Origin: Collinsella sp.
GTDB lineage: Bacteria; Actinomycetota; Coriobacteriia; Coriobacteriales; Coriobacteriaceae
Assembly (NCBI GenBank): GCA_019425015.1
Contig: JAHYYJ010000009.1
Coordinates: 1-18,705 of the forward strand
Direction of reading: 5' to 3'
DNA: 18,705 nt
A program made the position numbers and the translations under genes. Under the pieces are notes generated by a model that was not told the origin of the DNA, searched no databases, and worked only from the letters and a program-made list of their open reading frames with translations. Within the stretch, counting starts at the first letter, position 1, and each line of letters opens with the position of its first letter. Shown in pieces: positions 1 to 7,336 of the stretch.

Positions 1-21
1 CGAGCGGGGGCTCCTATCTTT

Positions 22-2703
22 TTAGTGCCCTCGGATTGGGTCATAGTGTCTGTCCTTGGTGCCCCGCTCGCTGGCGTTGAGACCAAACATGCGACGGGCA
101 GCAGGGATGGCAGCCGTGTGCTCGCGCATCTCGCGGCGAAGATCCTCGTCCGAAAGCGCCGAGATACGCATCTGGGTATTAAGGCTCGCACGGATGTACT
201 CGATGTTGATGAGCCAGCCGCAGATGGCGATAACCGAAATGATCCAGATAACGAGTAGGATGATCTTGCCGTTATTGTCGATATCGAGCACCGTCGAAAG
301 CACAAAGAGCAGGACCTGGACGCCTACCACGGCGGCAAAACCGCCCTTGATGTAGTACGGGTAGCGATGCTCAAACGCCACGGCATGATCGAGCAGCTCG
401 CGACGGTACGAATCCGAATCGAGCATGACGCGCATGGCCGTGCGCAGCGAATAGCGCTGGCGCGGCAGGTCGTTGGACTCGCAGATCATAAGGCCCGTCG
501 TGGAAAGCTGCTTATCAAAGAGCAGGTTGAGGTTGAGCAGCAACGGGCGCAGCTGCAGACCGATAAAGAGCGCGATGATAAGGAACACGCCCAGGATGCA
601 CAGGTTGAACAGGTAGTTGAACGAATACATGCCACCGACGGTCTCGCGCAGCAGGTTGATGCCATAGGTGAAGGGCAGCAGCGGATGCAGCCATTGGAAG
701 AAACCTGGCATCATCTCGATGGGATACATGCCCGACGAGCCGGGGATCTGCACAATGACGAGGATGACGCCAATGGCTTTACCGATATGCTTAAAGGTGG
801 TGGACAGCGCATAGATGATGTTGACGTAGGTGAACGAGATAGCGATGCCGCCCAGCACAAAGAGCAGCGGATTGACGCACTGAACGCCAATGACCAGGTC
901 GCCTACCGTAACGATAATGGCCTGGAACGCGCCCAGGATCACCAGCAGCAGCCAGCGGCCAAAGTAGCCCTGACGCGCCGTAAAGCTACCGATGCCCTCG
1001 CGGTCGACCTCGAGTTTGTAGATAGCGATGAGCACATAGCCGCCTACCCACAGCGCCAGATTGGTGTAGAAGGGCGCGATGCCCGAGCCAAAGCTCTTGA
1101 CCGGATAGATTGACTTGGATGTCAGCTCAACCGGAGATGCCATGAAATCTGCCACGTCATTAACGTCGACGTCCATGAGGTCGGCTAACTCGCCCATAGA
1201 CTCAGAGGTCTGCAGCGCCGCGATGTCATTGGCGGCGGTCGCGAGCTTGTCCTGAACCTTGGCAAGGGAGGCATCGGTTTGGGACAGCGTGGTCTTTGCC
1301 TGCTTGAGCGTGGCGTCGAGCTGCGCCAGCGTGCCGCGCGCGCTCGCTATCGTGGGGGTCATACCCGACACAATGCCGCTCAAATCGCCCGAAACGGCGG
1401 CAAAGGAGTCAAGCGCGCTCGAAGCCTTCGGAAGTGCGCTCTGACCCAGATCGGTCTGAGCCTGACCGAGGTTAGCCGTACCGGTCTGAATTGCCGCGTT
1501 GAGCGCGTTGCTCGCGTTCGAGATTGCCGTAGCGTCGTTTGCCATGGCGCTCGACTGCGCAGAGAGGCCATCCTTGATGCTCTGCAGCTTCTGGTTTTGC
1601 TCGCGAAGCGAATCGATGGTCGATACAATGCGCGCGTCAATTTCCTCGGAACCTGTCGACGTGTCATTAACGAGAATCTCCAAGTGCCCGATAACGGCCT
1701 TATTGTGATCGATCGTCGCCTGGAGAGACTCGAGCGAGTTGTCGATGCGGGTGGTCGTAGATGTGACCGTACCCGTTAGCTTGCCAATCGCAGCGTTCGC
1801 GGAGGCTGACGTCTTGGTGAGTGCAAGGCTACCTTCCGAGAGTGCCTTGGAGAGCGAGGTGATAGAGTTGCCCGCCGTGGCGCGAGCCTCGCCCAGCAGG
1901 TCGTTGCCCTGGGAGATTGCCTGCGTCAGCGACGGTGCCTGACCTTGCAAGCCGGCAAGCGCCGCATCAGCCGAGGCGATAGCGCCACTCGTCTTATCGA
2001 TGGCGGCATTCATATCGCCAATCGAATCGCGCACCTCACCCAAGGTGTCGGATGCCTCGGACACCGAACTTGTCAGCGAGTCCTGAGTCTGGGTTGCCTT
2101 GTCCTTTAAATCGATGCCGGCATCCTTGGCGATGCCCGCTACGGTCTCGCCCACCGTGGAGACAAACTCCGAGTTGATCTGCTCCTCGATGGTATTGGCG
2201 CCGGTATCGGTGACCTTGGGCGCAATGGCGCTCTTTTTCTCATTGACGTAATAGGTGAGCTTCGGCTGATGGTAATTGCCGTCGAGCATCGAGACGAGAT
2301 TGTCGGAGAAGTTCTTGGGGATTACGATCGCCGCGTAGTATTCCCCGCTCTCGACGCCCTCTTTGGCATCGGCCGCCGAATCGACGAAGGTCCAGCCCAG
2401 CCGATCGTTTTCCTTGAGCTGGTCGACCACCTTATCGCCTGCATTGAGCTCGCCCACTAGGTCGTTCTGGGTGCCCTGATCGTTGTTGGCGATAGCGATT
2501 TTAATGCCCTGGGTGTTTCCATATGGATCCCAGTTAGCCACGATGTTGTACCAAGCGTACAGCGAGGGGATAACGCACACGCCAAGGGTGACCACCAAGG
2601 CGACGGGGTTCACAAGCAGTCGCTTAATGTCGCGCTTAAATATCGCAAAGGAGACCTTTGCATCGGATAGTTTGCTGCCGAGACTCACGCTTGGACCATC
2701 CAT
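22..2703 (-). CDS. YhgE/Pip family membrane protein
   Basis: Likely a membrane protein of the YhgE/Pip (phage infection protein) family with an ABC-2-like membrane domain; members are linked to phage receptor function or export, but the substrate here is unknown. Visible: an N-terminal membrane segment at about residues 30-52, followed by the family-typical YAWYNI and NWDPYGN motifs. A soluble mixed domain runs to about residue 200, then a long Ala/Ser/Thr/Gln-rich coiled-coil stretch to about 500, then about five membrane segments (about 540-725) and two further ones near the C-terminus. At 893 aa it is at the long end of the family. The ATG at 2703 has no proper Shine-Dalgarno. An in-frame GTG at 2688 (protein then starting SLGSKLSD after Met) is preceded by AGGATGG at good spacing and may be the true start. 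The gene stands alone, and only 21 bases follow its stop inside the window. Family confident, function not. Confidence 0.88.
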   Translation of the reverse strand: MDGPSVSLGSKLSDAKVSFAIFKRDIKRLLVNPVALVVTLGVCVIPSLYAWYNIVANWDPYGNTQGIKIAIANNDQGTQNDLVGELNAGDKVVDQLKENDRLGWTFVDSAADAKEGVESGEYYAAIVIPKNFSDNLVSMLDGNYHQPKLTYYVNEKKSAIAPKVTDTGANTIEEQINSEFVSTVGETVAGIAKDAGIDLKDKATQTQDSLTSSVSEASDTLGEVRDSIGDMNAAIDKTSGAIASADAALAGLQGQAPSLTQAISQGNDLLGEARATAGNSITSLSKALSEGSLALTKTSASANAAIGKLTGTVTSTTTRIDNSLESLQATIDHNKAVIGHLEILVNDTSTGSEEIDARIVSTIDSLREQNQKLQSIKDGLSAQSSAMANDATAISNASNALNAAIQTGTANLGQAQTDLGQSALPKASSALDSFAAVSGDLSGIVSGMTPTIASARGTLAQLDATLKQAKTTLSQTDASLAKVQDKLATAANDIAALQTSESMGELADLMDVDVNDVADFMASPVELTSKSIYPVKSFGSGIAPFYTNLALWVGGYVLIAIYKLEVDREGIGSFTARQGYFGRWLLLVILGAFQAIIVTVGDLVIGVQCVNPLLFVLGGIAISFTYVNIIYALSTTFKHIGKAIGVILVIVQIPGSSGMYPIEMMPGFFQWLHPLLPFTYGINLLRETVGGMYSFNYLFNLCILGVFLIIALFIGLQLRPLLLNLNLLFDKQLSTTGLMICESNDLPRQRYSLRTAMRVMLDSDSYRRELLDHAVAFEHRYPYYIKGGFAAVVGVQVLLFVLSTVLDIDNNGKIILLVIWIISVIAICGWLINIEYIRASLNTQMRISALSDEDLRREMREHTAAIPAARRMFGLNASERGTKDRHYDPIRGH

Positions 2704-2795
2704 CCTGTCGTTGAATCAAATCGTACTATCAACAACCATTGTACGTAGGCGCTTTAGCGTCTCGAAGCACAATGGTATTGAGTTTTGCGGGTAGC

Positions 2796-2824
2796 AATAT
2801 ACTACGAAGATTAGTTAACGTACA
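2796..2824 (-). promoter_or_regulatory. Candidate promoter of the YhgE/Pip gene with a CTGTAC direct repeat
   Basis: On the minus strand a TATATT box (2796-2801) lies 17 bases downstream of a poor -35 (TGTACG, 2819-2824). The -35 overlaps two copies of GTACAG on the plus strand (2820-2825 and 2828-2833, 8-base period), which could be a regulator site. Further toward the gene, ACCATTGT (2735-2742) and ACAATGGT (2769-2776) form a perfect 8-bp inverted repeat around a small CGCT/AGCG hairpin. This is pattern-based inference only. Confidence 0.3.
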
Positions 2825-2893
2825 GTTGTACAGTATCTCAAATTTCAGCAGGTCGCAAAACCACAACCCGCACAAATTAGCAGTCCGGATAAA

Positions 2894-2950
2894 TAGTCAT
2901 TGGGGACGTTCTTAAACGGACTAGTCAAACAAGAACGTCCCCGATGACTA
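2894..2950. repeat. 20-bp inverted repeat with GGGACGTTC core (REP/MITE-like)
   Basis: Arms 2894-2913 and 2931-2950 are reverse complements over 20 bases with one mismatch (a G-U pair in RNA), around a 17-base loop. There is no T-run, so it is not a classical terminator. The 9-mer GAACGTCCC in the right arm recurs at 5381-5389 after the GNAT gene, which hints at a dispersed repeat family. It lies between htpG and the YhgE/Pip gene, both on the minus strand. No transposase is present in the window. Confidence 0.6.
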
Positions 2951-2993
2951 CTTAGGGCCACGAAAGCGTCGCAGGTTGAGCATAAGTCAGCGA

Positions 2994-3091
2994 AAACGCC
3001 CCTAAGCGAGCAAGGTGACGTGAAAGAGGAGGGAAGCGTACTTTGGTACGCGACCGACGATTGAACGTCAGATTGCCGCTTAGGGGCGTTT
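2994..3091. other. 98-nt nested stem structure, candidate structured RNA or palindromic element
   Basis: A perfect 15-bp inverted repeat (2994-3008 with 3077-3091, arm AAACGCCCCTAAGCG) encloses a second pair GACGT/ACGTC (3017-3021 with 3065-3069) and a central perfect 6-bp hairpin GCGTAC-TTTG-GTACGC (3036-3051). The purine-rich stretch GAGGAGGGAA lies in an internal loop. Nesting of three helices in order suggests a folded RNA or an extrudable palindromic element. On the minus strand it would sit downstream of the htpG stop codon, and its last arm runs into GTTTT, so a role as htpG 3' end is possible. I do not recognise a named RNA family. Confidence 0.5.
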
Positions 3092-3106
3092 GCAGCGTCG
3101 ACCGGT

Positions 3107-3160
3107 CTGCCGTTCGTTAGAACGGCAGAACCAATAGGTTCGTTAGAACGGCGGAACCAA
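3107..3160. repeat. 26-nt tandem duplication with 10-bp hairpin just downstream of htpG
   Basis: GTTCGTTAGAACGGC is repeated with a 26-base period (copies 3112-3134 and 3138-3160, one difference A/G). The left copy forms a perfect stem of about 10 bp around the loop GTTA (about 3106-3129). The second copy ends two bases before the htpG stop codon. There is no T-run on either side, so termination is doubtful; it may stabilise the htpG mRNA 3' end. Confidence 0.55.
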
Positions 3161-3161
3161 G

Positions 3162-5186
3162 TTACATAAGATTACAAATGGCCGCGGCGAAGGCTACGGG
3201 GTCCTCGGGGAGGATGCCCTCGACGAGCAGGGCCTGGTCGTAGAGCAAGCCGGAGTACTGCTTGATCTTGTCGGCATCGCCTGCCTTCTGAGCAGCGACG
3301 AGCTTGGCAAAGACCGGGTGCTTGGCGTTGAGCTCGAGCACGCGCTGGCTCTTGGGCATACCGTCGGGCGCGCCTTCGGGACCCTTCTGGAGCACCTTCT
3401 CCATCTCGAGCGAAAGCGGGCCCTCGGTGGTGATGCACGCGGGGGCATCGGTCAGGCGCGCAGAAACGGCAACCTTCTCGACCTTGTCGCCGAGCGCCTC
3501 CTTCATGGCGCCAAAGAGGTCCTCGTTCTCCTTGGTGGCGTCCTCGGCCTCCTTCTTCTCATCCTCTGTTGCCAGGTCAAGATCGCCGGTAGCGACGTTC
3601 TTGAGCTCCAGATGACGATCCTCGACCTCGGGCTCGGCACCGTCGGCAACGGCCTTCTCGGCAGCCTCGCGGGCAGCATCGTCCTCGTAGATCTTGGGCA
3701 TATCGGCGGCAACGTATTCACGCATAGCCTGGAACGTGAACTCATCCACATCCTGCGTCAGCAGCAGCACGTCATAGCCGCGGCCGAGCACGCCCTTCAC
3801 CACGGGCATCTTAGCCAAGCGCTCACGCGAGTCGCCGGCGGCGTAGTAGATGGCCTTCTGATCCTCGGGCATGCCCTTGGCATACTCGGCCAGAGTAATC
3901 ATCTTCTGCTCCTTGGCAGACCAAAACAGCAGCAAGTCGGCGAGCTCATCGGCCTTCATGCCATAGCTCGAGTAGATACCGTACTTAAGACCGCGACCAA
4001 AGTTCTCAAAGAACTTCTCATAGGCCTCGCGGTCGTTGTCACGCATATCCTCAAGGTCAGCGGTGATCTTCTTCTCGACACGCTTGGCAATAGCCTTGAG
4101 CTGACGGTTCTGCTGCAGCGTCTCGCGCGAGATGTTGAGCGACACGTCGGCGGAATCCACGACGCCGCGGACAAAGTTGTAGTAGTCGGGCAGCAGGTCG
4201 TCGCACTTCTCCATGATCAGGACGTTGGAGCTGTAAAGCGCCAGACCCTTCTCGTAGTCCTTGCTGTACAGATCGAACGGCGCGCGGCCCGGCACAAACA
4301 GCAGGGCGTCATACTCGAGCGTGCCCTCCGCATGGAAGCTAATGGTGCGCGCAGGATCGTCAAAGTCGTGGAACGTGGACTTGTAGAACTCGTCGTAGTC
4401 CTTCTGCTCAACGTCGGAGCTGCGCTTCTTCCAGATCGGCGTCATGGAGTTGACGGTCTCGAGCTCTTGGTAGTCCTCGTACTCGGGCTTATAATCGTCG
4501 CCAGCATCCTCGGGCTTGGGCTTCTGGCGGCTCTTGGACACCATCATCTGGATCGGGTAACGCACATAGTTGCTGTACTGCTGAATCAGGCTCTTGAGGC
4601 CCCACTCGGTCAGGAAGCGATCGTAGGTCTCGGCCTCGCCGTCGGCGTCGAGCTTCTCGTTCTCGCGCAGCGTCAGGATGACATCGGTACCGTGCTCGGC
4701 GCGCTCGCCATCCTCGATGGTGTAACCCTCAAGACCGTCGGATTCCCACACATGGGCGACATCCTCGCCATAGGCGCGGCTGACGACCTTCACATGGCTG
4801 GCGACCATAAAGGCCGAGTAGAAGCCCACGCCAAACTGGCCGATAATATCGACATCGGAGCCCTGCTGCTCGGCGTTCTCGGTCTTAAACTCCTCGGAGC
4901 CGGAATGGGCGATGGTGCCCAGATTGCGCTCGAGCTCCTCGGCGGTCATGCCAATGCCGTTATCCGAGATGGTAATGGTGCGGGCGTCTTTATCAAAGGA
5001 GACGCGAATAGCCAGGTCGCCCTGGTCGAGCTTAACGCTCGGATCCTGCAGGCTCTTAAAGTTGAGCTTGTCGACGGCGTCGCTCGCGTTGGAGATAAGC
5101 TCGCGCAGGAAGATTTCCTTATTGGTGTAGATGGAGTTGATCATGAGGTCGAGCAGTTTTTTGCTCTCGGTCTTAAATTGACGCAT
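3162..5186 (-). CDS. htpG: Molecular chaperone HtpG (Hsp90 family)
   Basis: Cytosolic ATP-dependent Hsp90-type chaperone that helps fold and protect client proteins during stress. The N-terminal GHKL ATPase shows all hallmarks: LRELISNASDAVDKL (28-41), DNGIGMT (75-81), GTIAHSGS (90-97) and the lid IGQFGVGFYSAF (115-126). The middle domain follows, and the C-terminal dimerisation region ends at ICNLM. At 674 aa it is longer than the about 620-630 aa of typical bacterial HtpG. The extra length is a very acidic Glu/Asp/Ala-rich stretch at about residues 490-560, between the middle and C-terminal domains. The ATG at 5186 is preceded by AAAGGA at 6-7 bases, so the start is secure. It is a single gene on the minus strand. 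Its upstream region holds a terminator-like hairpin (5217-5240) and a possible promoter (5273-5301). No CIRCE element is visible. Confidence 0.97.
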   Translation of the reverse strand: MRQFKTESKKLLDLMINSIYTNKEIFLRELISNASDAVDKLNFKSLQDPSVKLDQGDLAIRVSFDKDARTITISDNGIGMTAEELERNLGTIAHSGSEEFKTENAEQQGSDVDIIGQFGVGFYSAFMVASHVKVVSRAYGEDVAHVWESDGLEGYTIEDGERAEHGTDVILTLRENEKLDADGEAETYDRFLTEWGLKSLIQQYSNYVRYPIQMMVSKSRQKPKPEDAGDDYKPEYEDYQELETVNSMTPIWKKRSSDVEQKDYDEFYKSTFHDFDDPARTISFHAEGTLEYDALLFVPGRAPFDLYSKDYEKGLALYSSNVLIMEKCDDLLPDYYNFVRGVVDSADVSLNISRETLQQNRQLKAIAKRVEKKITADLEDMRDNDREAYEKFFENFGRGLKYGIYSSYGMKADELADLLLFWSAKEQKMITLAEYAKGMPEDQKAIYYAAGDSRERLAKMPVVKGVLGRGYDVLLLTQDVDEFTFQAMREYVAADMPKIYEDDAAREAAEKAVADGAEPEVEDRHLELKNVATGDLDLATEDEKKEAEDATKENEDLFGAMKEALGDKVEKVAVSARLTDAPACITTEGPLSLEMEKVLQKGPEGAPDGMPKSQRVLELNAKHPVFAKLVAAQKAGDADKIKQYSGLLYDQALLVEGILPEDPVAFAAAICNLM

Positions 5187-5216
5187 GTGCAGTCCTTTCG
5201 CGCTACCCCTGCCCGC

Positions 5217-5240
5217 AAAAACGGCCCGGTTGCCCGAGCC
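5217..5240 (-). terminator. GNRA-loop hairpin with T5 between the GNAT gene and htpG
   Basis: On the minus strand GGCTCGG-GCAA-CCGGGCC is followed by GTTTTT: a 7-bp stem with a GNRA tetraloop and a T-run, i.e. the form of a Rho-independent terminator. It most simply ends the cps/GNAT transcript, but its edge is only 30 bases before the htpG ATG. If htpG starts at the promoter upstream of it, the hairpin sits in the htpG leader. Confidence 0.6.
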
Positions 5241-5272
5241 GCATCGCAGACCTGCTATGTTCAGACTTAGAT

Positions 5273-5301
5273 TTTATAACCCATTAGCGCGCATATATAC
5301 A
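5273..5301 (-). promoter_or_regulatory. Possible htpG promoter
   Basis: Minus-strand TATAAA (5273-5278) with a weak -35 TGTATA (5296-5301) at 17-base spacing, in a locally AT-rich island upstream of htpG. The start would give a leader of about 80 nt containing the 5217-5240 hairpin. The -35 is poor, so this is tentative. Confidence 0.3.
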
Positions 5302-5388
5302 CACGGTATCGAAAAACTGCACGTCCAAACGCTCCGATGCGCCAATTGCCAAGGAGTATCCCCAACTACCGACAGAAAAGGAACGTCC

Positions 5389-5889
5389 CTATCTGCCATC
5401 TACGCGCTTAGCCATCCAGGCATGGGGCTGGCCTTCATCCTCATAGTCCACCGGGGCAATTTGCGTGTAGCCCGCCTTTGCATAGAGCGGCAGCACGTAT
5501 TCCTGCGCATGCAGCTTAATAAGCTTAGCGCCGGCATCGCGTGCACACGCACCGCTGGCCTCAACGATCGCACTCGCCAGTCCACGACGACGCATAGCCG
5601 GCAGCACGGCCACGCGCCCCATAATGTAGGCCTCCCCCGCCGCGACACCTTCGTCCAAGTCGCACGCCGGCGACACCGGAGCCTCTGCGTCAGCCGCGCG
5701 CTCAAGCTCTTCGGGAAACACGCGCGAGCAACCGGCAAGCTCGCCGTCTACATAGAGCGTCACATGAATGCAGTTCGGATCCTCGTCGATAGCGTCGAAC
5801 TCATTCTCGTAGCCCTGCTCGTCCATAAAAACGACGCGGCGCACCAACGCCGCGTCATCAAAGCATCCCGTCTTAAGTTGGATATCCAT
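5389..5889 (-). CDS. GNAT family N-acetyltransferase
   Basis: Probable acetyl-CoA-dependent N-acetyltransferase of the GNAT fold; the acceptor is unknown. The core resembles the ElaA/YjcF group: an N-terminal VRRVVFMDEQGYENEFD helix, the strand HVTLYVDGELAGCSRVFP, then the acetyl-CoA loop in MGRVAVLPAMRRRGLASAIVEA (the R-R-x-G-L-A signature), and the C-terminal LHAQEYVLPLYAKAGY strand-helix. A start at ATG 5889 is preferred because AAAGGG lies 5-6 bases upstream; the in-frame ATG at 5907 (six residues more) has no such site. It follows cpsB by about 40 bases on the same strand and probably shares its transcript. Its last codons run straight into a GGGACGTTC repeat-like sequence, so the C-terminal residues (VDGR) may derive from that element. 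Confidence 0.9.
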   Translation of the reverse strand: MDIQLKTGCFDDAALVRRVVFMDEQGYENEFDAIDEDPNCIHVTLYVDGELAGCSRVFPEELERAADAEAPVSPACDLDEGVAAGEAYIMGRVAVLPAMRRRGLASAIVEASGACARDAGAKLIKLHAQEYVLPLYAKAGYTQIAPVDYEDEGQPHAWMAKRVDGR

Positions 5890-5928
5890 GGCTGCCCTTT
5901 CATTCAATGCGAACGTTAGGGACAGATT

Positions 5929-6579
5929 TTAGCGAAAATGAGCTCCGCGCACGCTAAACTTCGCGCGAGCCTTCGCCAGGCAGTCGTAATGACCCACGTT
6001 ATGGGCATCGCTCGCGATGAAGCTGTACAGGTTCTGATCGAACAGGCGCTGTGCCGGCTTTTTCTCGCGACCAAAGCGACCGCCGGCAATAAAGTCCGCC
6101 GAAGCCTGCAGCTTGCAGCCCATATCGACCAGGCGCTCCGCCACACTTACATCCTTTTGAACCGCACGATAGCGCTCAGGATGAGCGATGATCACCTGGT
6201 AGCCACGGCACTGCAAATCGTAAATCGTATTCTCGTACTCTCTAAACGCATACGCATCGGCATGCGTCGAAAGCTCGAGCAGAAACTCGTTGGTCCCATC
6301 GAAATGCAAGTGCTCCGCGGCATCGATACCAAGCTCAACGAGCTTTCGATGGTTGACCTCGAAGCCCATCTGGAGCGGAAAACCGTCAGCGTTATCGCGC
6401 AGCAGCTCAAAGGCATCCCACATCTTGTCGTAATCAAAATAGGGATCACGGCAGTGAGGAGTGCAAACGATTCTGGTTACACCGGCCCGCTTGGCAGCCT
6501 CGAGCATCGCCAAGCTCTCTTCGAGATCGGCGGCGCCGTCGTCTACACCCGGCAAGATATGGCAATGAATGTCACGCAT
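5929..6579 (-). CDS. cpsB: CpsB/YwqE-type tyrosine-protein phosphatase (PHP domain)
   Basis: Manganese-dependent phosphatase that removes phosphate from the tyrosine cluster of the partner BY-kinase (CpsD) and so resets the capsule/exopolysaccharide assembly switch. The PHP metal ligands are all visible: DIHCHILPGVDDG (3-15), TPH (40-42), GFE (72-74), AHPERY (132-137) and SDAH (190-193). At 216 aa it is a little shorter than the usual 240-255 aa, with a compact C-terminus. The ATG at 6579 has AAGG seven bases upstream. It lies 17 bases after the cpsD stop, and order and spacing indicate one operon cpsC-cpsD-cpsB. The stop codon lies in AAAATCTGTCCCTAA, part of a possible repeat remnant. Function by family is secure; the polysaccharide it controls is not encoded here. 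Confidence 0.93.
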   Translation of the reverse strand: MRDIHCHILPGVDDGAADLEESLAMLEAAKRAGVTRIVCTPHCRDPYFDYDKMWDAFELLRDNADGFPLQMGFEVNHRKLVELGIDAAEHLHFDGTNEFLLELSTHADAYAFREYENTIYDLQCRGYQVIIAHPERYRAVQKDVSVAERLVDMGCKLQASADFIAGGRFGREKKPAQRLFDQNLYSFIASDAHNVGHYDCLAKARAKFSVRGAHFR

Positions 6580-6596
6580 AGGTCAGCCTTAATCAA

Positions 6597-7334
6597 CTAA
6601 ACGTTTGCTCGGTTGGTGAAGATGCCCTTTTTGGAAGTGCCCTGATCGTCGGAGCCCTTCTTAACCTTCTTACCGTCCTTGGTGTAGTAAGAATAGTAGT
6701 ACTCGCTGGTCTCGGTCTCACAGTAATTCATGACGGTACCGATGAGCTTGACCTTCTCGGACTTCTTAAGCTGGGCGATAGCGTTGAGCGCCTCTTCGCG
6801 CTTGGTAAAGTCCTCGCGCACCACGAACAGCGCGCCGTCGGTCAAGCTGGCAATCTCGGCAGCATCGATGAAGGTGCCGACCGGAGGAGCATCGAAGATG
6901 ACGTACTGGAACTTGGCGGACAGTGCCTTTACCAGCTTGGCAAAGCGATGGGAGACGATGATGTCGGCAGGATTGGGAATGTGCGGCTCGGCATCGAGGA
7001 AGTAGAAGTTCTTCTGACCCGTCTCGACAATTGCCTGGTCAATGGAGATCTGCTCGGAAAGGACCGCATAGAGTCCGCCGCGCGAACGAACGCCGAGCAT
7101 ATCGGAAAGGGACCTGCGGCGCATATCAGCCTCGACCAGCAGGACACTCTTGCCGCTGGTGGCGATAGCTTGGGCAAGGTTAATGGAAACCGTAGACTTG
7201 CCCTCGTTGGGAATCGAGGAGGTAACGGTGATGGTGCGAATGGGGTCGTCCACGCTCGCAAAGCGGATGTTGGCCAGAAGGGTCTTGGCGGCATTCTGTA
7301 CAACGAGCTTATCGGTGTTCTTTGCCTTAGCCAT
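6597..7334 (-). CDS. cpsD: CpsD-type bacterial tyrosine kinase (BY-kinase)
   Basis: Cytoplasmic autophosphorylating tyrosine kinase that works with its membrane activator CpsC to control export and chain length of capsule or exopolysaccharide. Visible: Walker A SSIPNEGKST (39-48), Walker A' LLVEADMRRR (65-74), Walker B YVIFDAPPVG (144-153) and a C-terminal tyrosine cluster EYYYSYYTK with five tyrosines at 212-217, the expected phosphorylation site. The length of 245 aa fits Gram-positive CpsD/YwqD, where the kinase is separate from the membrane protein. A basic tail (KKVKKGSDD) follows the tyrosines, which is longer than in many homologues. The ATG at 7334 is served by AAAGGTGG at 8-9 bases, placed in the last codons of cpsC. 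Only two bases separate the genes, so translation may be coupled. Confidence 0.95.
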   Translation of the reverse strand: MAKAKNTDKLVVQNAAKTLLANIRFASVDDPIRTITVTSSIPNEGKSTVSINLAQAIATSGKSVLLVEADMRRRSLSDMLGVRSRGGLYAVLSEQISIDQAIVETGQKNFYFLDAEPHIPNPADIIVSHRFAKLVKALSAKFQYVIFDAPPVGTFIDAAEIASLTDGALFVVREDFTKREEALNAIAQLKKSEKVKLIGTVMNYCETETSEYYYSYYTKDGKKVKKGSDDQGTSKKGIFTNRANV

Positions 7335-7336
7335 GC

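Noticed and set aside
1..21. Terminator of the YhgE/Pip gene at the left edge
   Set aside because: A small GAGC/GCTC pairing is present, but the sequence is cut by the window edge, so nothing can be claimed.
367..1113. Plus-strand open frame of 248 codons opposite the YhgE/Pip gene
   Set aside because: Shadow of the membrane protein gene; composition (His/Gln/Asp-rich) is typical of antisense frames.
3318..5270. 650-codon open frame on the plus strand opposite htpG
   Set aside because: It is the complement of a highly conserved htpG gene in a GC-rich genome; the translation is repetitive Leu/Val/Gly/His-rich and has no domain or ribosome site.
5187..5388. CIRCE or HspR (HAIR) heat-shock operator upstream of htpG
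   Set aside because: No TTAGCACTC-N9-GAGTGCTAA or CTTGAGT-N7-ACTCAAG pattern is found; only isolated short look-alikes occur.
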